NCBI RefSeq assembly: GCF_032062135.1
Contig: NC_092859.1
Location: 43,044,952-43,108,951 of the forward strand
Direction of reading: 5' to 3'
DNA length: 64,000 nucleotides
From: Pyxicephalus adspersus
Taxonomy: Eukaryota; Chordata; Amphibia; Anura; Pyxicephalidae
A program made the translations under genes and the position numbers. Positions 34,044 to 44,494 of this stretch are shown one piece after another (the stretch's first letter is position 1; each line of letters opens with the position of its first letter). The notes under the pieces are model-generated. The model was not told the DNA's origin, did not search any database, and was given only the letters and a program-made list of their open reading frames with translations.

Positions 34044-34879
34044 AGGCCCGCAGCAGGGAAATATGCGGAGGGCTGCATGACAGGCGTGCTTGGACAGCAC
34101 AGAGAAGATAAGGGGGGGAAGGGGTTAAGGTTGAATTACAGAGTAGAAGAAGGAGGGGAGAGAAGGTTGGGTCGGAAGTTGAATGGGAGGAGTAAAGAGA
34201 GGGTAAAAGGAGAGTGGAACGGAAGTTCAGCACATTTTTTGAGAGAAGAAATTTCCCACCCTCCCGCCCTTGTTATAAGGTTTGTGGAGGCGGTTGAGGT
34301 TTGGTGGAAGGTAAGGGTTCTGGGTTAATTATGGTTAGGGGGCACTCAAGGTGGTGGTGAACCCCCTTTTAAGTGGTGAAAGGTGGAGGCCCCTGAGGTG
34401 CTAGGGGGCAGAATGGCATGGCGGTTTTGGTGATTATGGAGATGTGGTGGTGTGGCGGACTTTTCCTTCCGGACCTGCAACCTAGTTGTTTTTTGGGTAC
34501 AAAGGGGTTGGTTATAGTAAGAATTGGTTTTTGGTGAATAAAGGGTTAAGCTATAGTTTATAGGGTGGTTATTTAAGGGTTAATTTATAAAGGTTGTTAT
34601 TTAAAGGTTGTTTATTGTGGTTTATTTGTTGTTTGTTAGTATTTGTTAAAATATTTATATATATGCAGAGTAATTTATAAGAATGTGTTTAAAGTGTTAA
34701 TTTATGGTTAAATAAACGGCTGCTTGCCAGCCACTTTAAATGCATCAGGTGTGGTGTGTTTATTTTAAGAAGGGTAAGAGTAAGAAGGGGAAGGAGGAGA
34801 AGGGGCTGGCAAGGAGGAAGGAGAAGAGGTAGGTATGGGGGGAGTTTTGAATGGGCAAGGTACGAGCTACCCTAGTCAT
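34044..34879 (+). mobile_element. LTR-like repeat, copy 2 of 3 (longest)
   Basis: Starts AGGCCCGCAGCAGGGAA, with GGGCTGCATGACAGG near 34071, AATTTCCCACCCTCCCGCCC near 34250, GGCGGTTGAGGTTTGGTGG near 34289 and a T/G-rich 3' third. An AATAAA at 34711-34716 is followed by CGGCTGCTTGCCAGCCAC and then the GT-rich GGTGTGGTGTGTTT, a textbook cleavage and polyadenylation arrangement. It ends GCTACCCTAGTCAT. No reading frame matches a retroelement protein. Left and right flanks show no clean target duplication. Confidence 0.6.
34711..34760 (+). terminator. Poly(A) signal with GT-rich downstream element
   Basis: AATAAA (34711-34716) is followed about 35 bases later by a GT-rich stretch. The same arrangement occurs at 41204 in copy 3, so it belongs to the repeat family, not to a host gene. 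Confidence 0.55.
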
Positions 34880-34927
34880 GCAGTTGGATTGGCTGAGCCT
34901 TACTCTATCATTGACAGATATTGTAGG

Positions 34928-35066
34928 GCTCAGGTAATCCGGCTGACTACTGCTTCTGTTTGGTGACTGAATTGGCCCTACTATACCTGCCCTGAATTGG
35001 CCCTACTATACCTCCCCTGAGCCCTAATATACAAGTTATTAATAGGTATAGTAGGCTGCCGGATTA
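34928..35066. repeat. Foldback repeat with a 2 x 25 bp tandem core
   Basis: TAGGGCTCAGG near 34924-34934 is inverted to CCTGAGCCCTA near 35017-35027. AATCCGGC near 34936 is inverted to GCCGGATT near 35059. Between them a 25 bp unit beginning CTGAATTGGCCCTACTATAC is duplicated at 34967-34991 and 34992-35016 with one mismatch. Confidence 0.6.
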
Positions 35067-36114
35067 TTTTAAAATCTGGCCAGTTTCCTAACCCATCAAT
35101 CCAGATTAAATGCAAGGCAGTTCTGAGCTCCGTTTTTTTGCTCTCACTGGTACTGTTCATTGGGTAAATATATAAAAATGTATGTAAACTCCAGTCATAT
35201 CAACTGTCAGTGGATTAGTAGATATACTGAATAACAATCAGTCTACTCTTCTATCGCAGACTCAGACCTTTGATGGGAGAGTGGGCGGGGTCTGGTATCA
35301 TGACGTCAATCTGGGGGAAGTGTCACAGGCAGGGGTGTAGTGGGGCGGGCACATACCATGACCCCCTTTTCTTTTTTTGTGACTTCACCCCTGAAGAGGA
35401 GCTTTAGTTAGGTAGTAATGTAGCTGTATATGTGTACTAAATGTATATTATGCGTGGCATTTACCTGTAAAAGCTTCCCTTGTGTAGACATCCAAAAGCC
35501 ATAAAACTGCTGCTGGGTACCATCTTGAGTATAATGTCAGCAGCCCCAGTTGTCACTCAAATGACTTTATAAAATTATTAATCACTTCCCACTTAGTTTT
35601 TGCATAACAGATTATGAAGGGGGGTGCATGGAGTGGTGGAGGAGATGGGGCAGTGCAGATAAAAATTAGACATTGCCAGAAAAGGAGAGTCCTATGACAA
35701 CAAGTTAAGCCTGTGGCATTCTCGCGAAAATTTCCGCGAATGTTCCGATGGATGTTTATGTAAGTATTTAAGTACGTATGTATATGTATGTATGTTATTT
35801 AGTATTTGGAAGTAAACTAGGCAGTGTTTTAATTACACTCACCTGTTCTCATTCTTGATTGCCCAGACAGATTGATGCAAATCTTCAGCATATGCGTATC
35901 AGTTCATTTTTCCAAGCATTGTAGGTAAGGTTCCCAAACTTTTGGCCCTGTGATTTAACAGTACAACATAGGAATCTTTATTTCAAATTACTTTTACTTA
36001 CATTGGACTGCTGAAAAGGCAGGGCTTAGCCTCTTGATGGGGTGTGGCTGATGGCCCTTGTATACCCTGCCTTATATATTTATTAGTTATTATTTGTGAA
36101 TTTTGGTTTGATTA
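35067..36114. other. Non-coding DNA, nothing recognised
   Basis: Mixed composition with scattered CpGs near 35720 (TTCTCGCGAAAATTTCCGCG). No gene was seen. Confidence 0.4.
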
Positions 36115-36185
36115 GGGCCCCATAAAATGATAAGTGCCCCTCCAAAATCAAAGGGCCCCAGAAAATGATAAGTGCCCCTCCAAAA
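36115..36185. repeat. Tandem duplication, 2 x 33 bp
   Basis: GGGCCCCATAAAATGATAAG plus GTGCCCCTCCAAAA at 36115-36147 is repeated at 36153-36185 with one substitution. Confidence 0.9.
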
Positions 36186-37900
36186 ACAGCATCCCTAGGA
36201 TTAAAAAATAAAGGACTGCCTAAGAGAAGAAATAATAAGGCAAAGTGCGCACTTGAGTATGACCAAATGGGCCATGTTAATAGCTGCCCCCTACATAGTA
36301 TGAACAGAATATGGCAGCTAAGTTGGACCCAGCTGTTAGAATTGTAATCATTTTACTAACAATACTAGTTGTTATTTCTATAGAGATTTGTATGGATGAG
36401 AGGACCCTTTCTGATCATTATATATGATTTTGTATGTACAAGTCTACAAAGGCACATGAGACAGCTGAAACTTTTCATTTGGCGATTATCAATCAACCTG
36501 TAGATAGACCAGACAAAAATGAGGTGTGCAAAAGGTTTTAATATATACAGGTTTATACCTGTTTTATTATATATGTAATATTGTTTAATTGAAAAGATTA
36601 ATAAATGTGTTACATTTTAGAGTTATACGGTGTTATGTGTAGTGGTGGGACATCTCTTACCCGGAGGTGGTAGTTACATCAATGGATATGACCATTTCTA
36701 AGGTTAAACAGGGATGCCACAACTGAGAATAGGTATACACGTAGCAAGTCATCACTTTATATTATCATTTATTGGTAAATGTTAGTAGGTGTATTATGAA
36801 AAATACAACTATAGGTGTCTTACTTCAAAACATTTCTCACACAAGGAGGAATAACCAGTATGTGAAATTTGCATCAATACAATAGATTAGGGGTCTATTT
36901 TTAAAGCAATGAATTTGACATTCACTGAAACATTCCCTGGTGGAGAATCTTCTAGGTCCATGTGTATTTTTTGTAATGGCAGTAATTGGTTCTTAACCAG
37001 GTAGTGTTTCAGTAAATGTCAGATTTGCTGATTTATTAATGGACAAATAAGAAGCTATGAGGCTACAAAAATTATTGCAAATGTTCACTCAATAAAGTTT
37101 GAAGATTCACTTCAATCAAACAATCACTTGAAAAGCAAACTTCCACATAGGTATTTCATTTTCACATATCTGGATAATTTATTGAAATCCTTAAACTTTT
37201 ATTTGAGTGAACATTCTATACTAATTTTGTAAATCAGCCTTTATATGTCTTTTCCCACTTTTTCCATATTCAGTAACAACAAGGTTCATGCAGGAATAGA
37301 GTAGAACACTGCATCTCCGGTGCTGACCTTTTATTTTGTGTGTAGTTGGAAGGTAACAAATCTCATTCACATAGTGAAGTGGAAAAATGCCAATGTGGAG
37401 GAGAGGAACTGTTGGGAAAATGGCAGCTTTGTGTTACTAAGCAACAACTTGACATGTCTAAGAGATTGGCATGTTTTTCATTTTGCTCAGAAAATACCAC
37501 ATAAAACATATATTGCTGAACAAAATGTAAAAGAGCCAGCTGTCAACTGAAACATCAAAATGTAAGTATGAAATGCAACAAACCCAAGTGGTTTCATACA
37601 TATGCAGTATCATGTGTCTTCATGGCAGGATTCGGTAACAGATTAAAAACCATCTACTATTTTATAAAAGCACTACAGATGCCACTGTAAAAAAACTTTT
37701 TGACATCTGACCACTTGCATGTGCACGCCTTCTTCTCCCTTTAGTGTCAATCAACACACTGGAAAAGTCGCACTCCGGCACATTATCCGCACATTTATAT
37801 TAGTTTTATTCAGCTGTCTGAAAGTGAGCATAAAAGCACACTATAGTACATGAATTGCATATATCCTCACCACCAGACTTCCACCTCATTCTCTAAAGCA
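36186..37900. other. Non-coding DNA, nothing recognised
   Basis: AT-rich. No repeat ends or genes were identified. Confidence 0.4.
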
Positions 37901-38000
37901 GCCTTTCTATATATTTTTACCCCAGTGAAATACATTTTGGGTCTCAGAGAACCCCTAATAAAATTAAACCATTGAGGGTTAGGTGGGAAAATTGCTTCTT
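37901..38000 (+). mobile_element. hAT-type element, left-end remnant
   Basis: CAGCCTTTCTATATATTTTT, ACCCCAGTGAAATACATTTT, GGGTCTCAGAGAACCCCTA and then GAGGGTTAGGTGGGAAAATT follow the left end of frog and fish hAT elements (CAGCCTTTCTCAACC...). The right end was not found, so it is a fragment or runs into 38370. Confidence 0.45.
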
Positions 38001-38382
38001 GTGTCATCCTGTCCCAACCACTCAATATGGGCAAAGTTCAATACAATGATGAAAAGGAAGACGGACGATCGTCACACTCATCATCATCATCTGTCCCTTC
38101 TGCAATAAATGATCTACCAAGTGTATCTCATACTGCATGTGCAGTGACATGATTGTTCATGCATCAGTCAGGTCATCATCTACTCCCCGTATTAGAATGC
38201 TGGCTCTGAGGGGGCATATTTGTGTAAAATCTGGTGACTATGTTGTTGTTGGCTGTGTATTACAAATAGGTTACACAGATCAACCTCTGCTGTAGCCTTT
38301 CACCTTGCTACAAAGTTATAATGTTCAAATCTGGTCACCAGGAATAGAAGACTGAGAAGCCTAGGCAAAACTCTGGGACTGA

Positions 38383-38450
38383 GGCTATGATATATGTATA
38401 ATATATATACATATATTACATATATACATATATATCAATATATATAATGG
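38383..38450. repeat. Imperfect TA/ATATAC simple repeat
   Basis: A mixture of TATATA, TATACATATA and ATATATGT words over about 65 bp. Confidence 0.85.
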
Positions 38451-40164
38451 AGAGTAGGAATCGTGTTTCAATCTAGCATCTCTACATTTTCATTATGTCT
38501 TTCCTATGAGCTATGTGCACTTCTCTCCAGGCTTTGCTCTGTCTCCTTTATCTCACACGGTGTCCCCATACCCTGCTGGTCCAGATATTTAGAAGGAACA
38601 AAGTATACATGAGTTTTAAAGAAACTTAAAGACTCACAGATGAAGTAAATGAAGACACTCTGGTGAAATGAATTTATCTGTTTTATCTTCCAAATCTATT
38701 TGTATCTATCTGTTTCTTGATCTCCTTAGATGTTGCTTTGTCTGATTCCTCCCTCCCCTCTTTTCAACATACTCATTTTTCATTACCTTAAAACAAAATC
38801 TAGACTCAATAATGTCATCATGGGGTGTACATGCTTCTTTATACAATGCAGGCACATCATAGCTGGTAGAAGGGGCTGGAAACATCACAGCACCTTGCCT
38901 CATTACCCCTATCAAGACCCTCCAGCACTGAAAGAAGCAGTGAATTGGTTCATTAAAGGTGTTATCAATATATTGAAATGTCCTAATGTCCTAGCCAGAC
39001 TTTAGTTCACAAGCAAATTGTCCCTATGTTACTCTAAGTATCTGAGATTGAAGTAAATGACATCCAATACAAGAAAGAGGTGCATCAGGTATTGTAAGGA
39101 TGGTGATAAAAGGCCTAGATTCACATCCAAAAAGTGAGACTTGATGAAATGTCTATTATACAGTGTAACACCACAAAACTAAAGCAAACAAGACTGTCTG
39201 CCCCTTCAGAGGTATAAAATGCACTATTTAAATGTGTATAGGACCATGTCAAGTTTCACTTGAGGGTGAAGAGGGTCACACTAAATCTAAATAGTATTTT
39301 TTATTGCTGTGAGGTTTAAAAAGGGCTATCCTCTTCTTCAAGAAATCATCCAATCAAAGTGGTATTGTCGTGCCATCAACTATTTACTTTGGATATCTTC
39401 AGCACCTTCTAGCAAGTGACTAAAAATCTCAGCAGGCCATCCTTAGGTGAGATGTCAAAACCAAAGTTTACTATTTGCTAGGGTTGGAAATGTCACATGT
39501 TCAAAAAAAAAGTATTTCGTGTATGGCCTGTGTATACATCATTGTTTTAGTACTAGTTGTACAGTAGCCCAGGCTACCCTGTATATATGATAAATAAAAC
39601 ACTAATTCCTCCTAGGTGGCCTGACTCTGTTCGAACTGTTGAGGTGACTGACATAGAAATTTTTTTCCGCATATGTCTAAAAATGGGGGAAGGTTGGCAG
39701 CAAATTTGGCTCACAACCTTATCTTGCTCTCAAAATGTGGGTGACAAATTTTAATCTTTGAGGTTTGGCCCAACCTTAATGATACATAGCTGAGAATATT
39801 CCCAGCTATGTATCTAGAAAGGTCTCAACAGGCACCTTTGTGCACATTTGGTCAGCATTGGCCAGCTGATAAATTCAAGTATACTGACTCATATTCATAC
39901 TAAATAGAAACCATTACTCTAAGATCCTGCAGTAGACCTTTAAGAACCTAAAACCTAATATAATTACCTTTATACAGCTTAAACTCCTAGTGCATATCTT
40001 GCCATGAAGAAATGTCTTGCCAAAACCAGGAAATCCCCTGGCTTGAGCTTCAAAGCGTGAAGTGCATAATTTTCTGGACACTGGTCAATAAATAGAGCTA
40101 AACTAAACTGTACTGCAGTATGGCCAAATATTATATCATGTAGGCTTTGTGAATTAAACACTAT
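38451..40164. other. Non-coding DNA, nothing recognised
   Basis: No gene or repeat end was identified. A local palindrome ATACATAGCTG...CAGCTATGTAT (near 39781 and 39802) is the only structure seen. Confidence 0.4.
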
Positions 40165-40278
40165 GTACCTGATTTATTAAATGTCTCTGGAGAACATAGA
40201 CTATCATGGGTGATACAGCAAACCTTTTTTTCCCTTGATAGTCTACTCCAGACTTGGAGAGCTTTAAAAAACAAGCCC
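40165..40278. mobile_element. PIF/Harbinger-like MITE, shortened copy
   Basis: The left part CCTGATTTATTAAATGTCTC and right part TTGGAGAGCTTTAAAAAACA belong to the family at 16931 and 54695. GGGTGATACAGCAAACC replaces the usual GGGTGATCCAG segment, and about 100 bp of the interior is missing. No target duplication is preserved. Confidence 0.55.
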
Positions 40279-40608
40279 TGTATATTCACTAAGTTTGACC
40301 ACCTCCATCTTTGCGACACTGGTTATCTCTGCACTGACAGTCACTTTTTCCTTTCCCTATCCTCATCATTTCCTCTTTTCTGACTTCTATCTCTATCCTT
40401 CTTTTTCACCTCTTTGCTCGGTCATTATCATGCATATGTACCATCATCCCACTGACTCTTCCTTGCACAGTAATGTGGACATTGTGGCATTGTTCCTGCA
40501 GACTATGTATTTTGTCATAGAATCTTATTCTTTTCTGGATTCTGTCTGCTGTTACTGTTTACCTATTGTTTTCTGTAAACCTAATACAACATATTAAAAT
40601 AGAAAGTG

Positions 40609-41345
40609 AGGCCCACAGCAGGGAAGTAGGCGTAGGGCCTGCATGACAGGGTATGAGCGAAGCTTCATAGGTGGTTAAAGGGATAACATGAGTGAAGAGA
40701 ATAGAGGGGTTAAATAGGGAGTGAATTAGGGACAACTTTTTCCAGGAGGAAACTTTCCCACCCACCAACCTGTTAAAAGGCGGAAGCGGTTGGGGTCTGG
40801 GAAGGTAAGAGTCCTGGTGGTATGTTTTTTAAGGGCTACCCAGTGGTGGGGTGTCCCTTTAAGGGTGTTATGGTGTGGGGACCCTGGGATGGCTAGGGGC
40901 CAGTGTAGCATATATGGAATTTTTACATTGTTTGGTATGGACTTTACCTTTCCTAGGCCTGCAGCCTGGTTGTTTAAGCTTAGATCAGGTTGGTTGGCAT
41001 AGTGCAAATGGGTACTGTTTTTTAATATGGGGGTTTATTTAGGGGGGCAAAGTGTTGAGGAAGTTGTATAGAAATGTTGTATGTTAATGTGGTGAGTTAA
41101 TTTTGTATGCACATTTTTATGGTAATTTATGTTTATTTAAAGCTTTATAATGTTTATATTTATTAATTATTTATTATTGTTAAAATAGTTATTTATTTTG
41201 TTAAATAAACTGCTGCTTCCCAGCCATTGTAAAGTCCAGCGAGGTGTCAGTGTGTTTTTGGGGGTAGGGGCTGGTAAGTTGGGGGAAGTAGGTGTTATGA
41301 GTAGGGGGAATACAAGGGGCTAAAGGTCTGGGCTACCCTGGTCAT
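40609..41345 (+). mobile_element. LTR-like repeat, copy 3 of 3
   Basis: Starts AGGCCCACAGCAGGGAAG, preceded by TG. It has GGGCCTGCATGACAGG (40635), AAACTTTCCCACCCACC (about 40750), GGAAGCGGTTGGGGTCTGGG (about 40782) and GGTAAGAGTCCTGGTGG. An AATAAA lies at 41204-41209, followed by CTGCTGCTTCCCAGCCA and a GT-rich tail. It ends GGGCTACCCTGGTCAT. The open frames in it differ from those in the other copies, so they are not conserved genes. Confidence 0.6.
41204..41260 (+). terminator. Poly(A) signal of LTR-like copy 3
   Basis: AATAAA at 41204-41209 precedes the GCTGCTTCCCAGCCA box and GTGTCAGTGTGTTTTTGGGG. It mirrors copy 2. Confidence 0.5.
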
Positions 41346-42821
41346 GAATGCTCCACATCCAGGAAAAGTTTTCTAGTTTTAGGCAGGATATAACAGTAAA
41401 AAACTCTGCCAGATTTGTATTGCTTTCCCCTTTCTCAGAAAACAGATTGACCTTTTCTTCATATGACAATGAAAGAATGTCAGATAGCAATAGAAAAAAA
41501 ATCATATATGGAAAAACACCAATATATGTAGATAAGGTAAAGGTAAACTTCTGTGACATTTTTCTTGCAGTCTGTACATACTATACCAGTGACTATATTT
41601 TGCATATGTCTGAACCTTCTGTCATAAATAAAAAAAGTTAGAAGATGACAAAAGAAGATCCCTAGATGACAAAGAACAAATAAAAAAATACCAAACCAAA
41701 ACAATTCTTACACATGGACATACTGTACATCATTACTTTTATTTATTGTTTGATAGACAATTGTTTGTTACAATTACAATTACTTTTGTTTATTGTTTAT
41801 TTATTGTAGATTAATGGAGCAAGGTGAATCGGACAATATTGGACCATTTAGCCAATACGGCTAATAATATCTATTTTTAGAACTTGGGTCTTCTGATAAA
41901 CTCCACAACAAAGGCCCCAGAATTGCTTCTAAATTAGGGTAATATTAAGTTAAGGCTTGCACAGGTGTCCTTGTGGTAGATATATTATAATATTAGCTCT
42001 ATTGAAGTATCTTTTTGAAAAGCTAGCATTCCTATTTGTAGTGAACTAAGAACTGAAGAAATGGAAGCGGGATGTGACTGCAAAAGTTTTTTTTAATCTT
42101 TTTTTTATTTTCCATTACAATGGTATGTCTTTGAAAACTGGAGCTCCTTGATGCGTATGTTTCAGACACGACAGATTCTTTAGAGGCAGTCAATCAGTTC
42201 AAGATCTTAAATGCCATCCCAATTGAAAAACATGGAAAAAAAATATATCTGTCTCACTTTACCTCGGCAGTTCTCATTTCCCCGGCTTGTTTTATGCCTT
42301 TATATCTCTGATTTTTTAATATTTTTGTTTGATAGTTTATGTGGCCTAGTCAGGTCTTTTGATTTTTCAATATTTTACACATGTGAACGTTTCTTCTTTT
42401 TCCCTTGACTAGGCTCCCAGGAAAATCTCCCAGGCCTTAAGTAGGCGGCATGCAGGGGAAGTTTTATCTTCCATTTGCGAAGGCTGCACTTGTTGAGTGT
42501 CAGAAAAACATTGGCTGTTATGAAGGGTAAAAAAGACACAGATATCTTTTGTGATGTGTTATAGCTATCAAAGCATACAGCCTGCACTGAAGCCACTGAA
42601 CTCATTCAATATGCTGCATGTACATGTCCTTCTTATACAATAAATCTAAAGTATATTGCTTAGAACAAGTATGCTATAGATAAGCAGTCTTACACTAACA
42701 TACCTATGGCGGGATTTATACTTTTTATCCCCTAGGCCAGCCAGCTTTTGCCACCCCTACCCCCTTCCAATAACAGTCTTTAAAGCTGACATACCATGTA
42801 AGCTATTCTACATGAACAAAA
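41346..42821. other. Non-coding DNA, partly single-copy-looking
   Basis: AT-rich to 42350; 42405-42620 is more balanced (GCGGCATGCAGGGGAAG, CATTTGCGAAGGCTGC) and could be a conserved element. No gene was seen. Confidence 0.35.
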
Positions 42822-43073
42822 GAGAGCAAGGGAGGGTAAGAAGAGAGAAAGCAAAATGTATGGAGAGCAGATAGTAAAAGCAGGGGAGAGAGAGAGGGAG
42901 AGAGAGGGAAGAATGGAAAGGGTGAGGGGAGAGAAGAGAGACAGAGAGGGGCAAGTGAGGGAGAAGGAAGGGACAGGGAAAAGAAGAAAATGAGGGAGAA
43001 GAGGGAAAAAGAGAAATGGGGATAGAGAGTTAAAAGAAGAGAGCGGTAGAATGTAAAGAGAAATAGGGAAACT
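42822..43073. repeat. Polypurine (GA-rich) tract of about 250 bp
   Basis: Nearly every base on the plus strand is A or G, with GAGAGAGAGGGAGAGAGAGG runs and few pyrimidine interruptions. Such tracts can form triplex (H-) DNA and are common in vertebrate genomes. The long open frame on the opposite strand is Ser/Leu/Pro low-complexity and not a gene. Confidence 0.9.
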
Positions 43074-43192
43074 AATTTACACACTTAAAGTATACTGGGA
43101 CAGATTAGGACCTGCAATATGAAAATGGTATGTAGAAGAAGTGATCTTAATAGAGGCATGCCTACAAACTCCAGTGATAAAAATGTAATCCC

Positions 43193-43200
43193 CCTTAGAC
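43193..43200. repeat. hAT target-site duplication, left copy
   Basis: CCTTAGAC is repeated exactly at 43789-43796, immediately outside the inverted termini. Confidence 0.9.
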
Positions 43201-43788
43201 CAGAGGTTGGACTAAGTCACCACCCTTCAAGTCCTAGTCATGTCCCAAGTCATTGACACTAAGTCCCAAGTCAAGTCTCAATTCACCAAGAATTCCTCCA
43301 AATCAAGTCCCAAGTCAAGTCACTTCATTTATCCCCATTTGTCGCCATATAAAAACAGAGCTCTGATCCTGTTCTTGATCACAGGATCGCATTCTAAGTC
43401 CATGGGTTTCTCTCCTGACAGCTGAAGGGTGTAGGGGGGAAGGCAGTAAGGCTTCTGTAACACCACCCTCTTCCCCGCCCCCTACAGCTGTCAGAGGGGA
43501 AAACATAGAATACAAGAAAGGCGTGGAGAAAGGCGTTGTTACAGAATACTCACTGCCTTCCCCCCTACCTTTTTTGCATTCTAAGTTTTCTCCTCTGACA
43601 GCTGAAGGGAGGGAAGGACAGCTGTATAACAGAAGCCTTACTGCCTTCCTCCCTTTCCCCAGCGAAAACCCCCCCGGATCGAGTTGCAAGTCGCTGGAGA
43701 AAACCCCCCAGATCGAGTTGCAAGTTGTTCATTAGGCGACTTAAGTCGGATTTGAGTCTAAGTCGCGCGACTCGAGTTCCAATCTCTG
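43201..43788. mobile_element. Non-autonomous hAT element with a perfect 8 bp duplication
   Basis: The ends CAGAGGTTGG (43201-43210) and CCAATCTCTG (43779-43788) are inverted copies with one mismatch. Subterminal ACTAAGTCACC and GTCGCGCGACTCGAGT are related. An exact CCTTAGAC lies on each side. Eight-base duplications and CAGRG-type ends are diagnostic of the hAT superfamily. The 5' third holds an array of TCCCAAGTCAAG words. The centre holds inverted GACAGCTGAAGGG / CCCCTACAGCTGTC segments and two GGATCGAGTTGCAAGT words. It carries no transposase and relies on one supplied elsewhere. It is 588 bp long. Confidence 0.85.
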
Positions 43789-43796
43789 CCTTAGAC
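43789..43796. repeat. hAT target-site duplication, right copy
   Basis: Exact repeat of the CCTTAGAC at 43193-43200. Confidence 0.9.
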
Positions 43797-44233
43797 CCAC
43801 TATAAGAAAATGGCATGGCTGTTTGTATTTCAGGCTTCAACCTATTTATAGCATGAAATGTGTATGTTCACACATCCAGTATGGGTTGTAGTCTGCAGTA
43901 CATATTAGGCACACCACTATACATGTTTCTCAATGCAGCTCTGATATGCAGACTGACCGTTCTTTCACATATTAGATTCCATGCCTGGTGTGGTCAGAGT
44001 AATTCAGGAAGACAGGTGGACTAGGGGATAGATGGTGATTTTAGCAGTAAATAACACAGTGCAGACAAAGGCCAAAACACAAACAGTGTAGATAAGTTGT
44101 GATAAGTGATAGATAAGTGATAATGATCAATATCATTGATCAATGATCAATATAGCGGCAGGTATAGTGGGTAAAGGTGCCACAATATGTACAGGTATGT
44201 ATTAGTTTTTTTGTCCAACTGCATTTTAGACAA
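43797..44233. other. Non-coding DNA with a GATA-word cluster
   Basis: At 44090-44124 five GATA words (AGATAAG, TGATAAG, TGATAG, AGATAAG, TGATAAT) fall within about 35 bp. They are followed by TGATCAAT...ATTGATCA, a short perfect hairpin. The cluster may be regulatory or just a small tandem repeat. Confidence 0.4.
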
Positions 44234-44494
44234 TGCACTGGGGCTCAGAGGTTAGTTTGCAGGTTCTACCCATGTTTGTGTGGGTTTCCTACAGGTACAC
44301 CGGTTTCCTCCAACATTCCAAATACATGTGGATAAGATAATTGGTTTCCCCCAAATTGACTTTAGACTGTGATAATGACATATGACTATGGTAAGGACAT
44401 TAGATTGTGAGCCCCTTTGAGGGACAGTTAGTGACATGACTATGTGAAGCGCTACATAATATGTTGGCACTATATACTTAATAATAATAATACT
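44234..44494 (+). mobile_element. tRNA-like SINE, copy with decayed promoter
   Basis: GGGGCTCAGAGGTTAG keeps part of the A box, and a B-box-like GCAGGTTCTACCC is shifted forward because the middle of the head is deleted. The body GTGTGGGTTTCCTACAGG, AACATTCCAAATACATG, TTGACTTTAGACTG, CATATGACTATGGTAAGG and the tail TAATATGTTGGCACTATATA plus (TAA)n match the family. Confidence 0.7.

Noticed and set aside
33960..34328. Open frame of 122 codons on the plus strand
   Set aside because: It crosses the left end of LTR-like copy 2 and is not conserved in copies 1 or 3.
38079..38093. CATCATCATCATC run as a microsatellite
   Set aside because: Only about four units, too short to call.
40295..40597. 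Hydrophobic 100-codon open frame
   Set aside because: T-rich sequence gives Phe/Leu/Ser-rich text that mimics membrane segments; no start context or family motif.
42803..43084. Ser/Leu/Pro-rich open frame on the minus strand
   Set aside because: It is the translation of a polypyrimidine tract, so the lack of stops follows from composition.
43315..43689. Overlapping open frames inside the hAT element
   Set aside because: Frames on both strands are open because the element is a low-complexity, Pro/Ser/Gly-rich mosaic; none resembles a hAT transposase.
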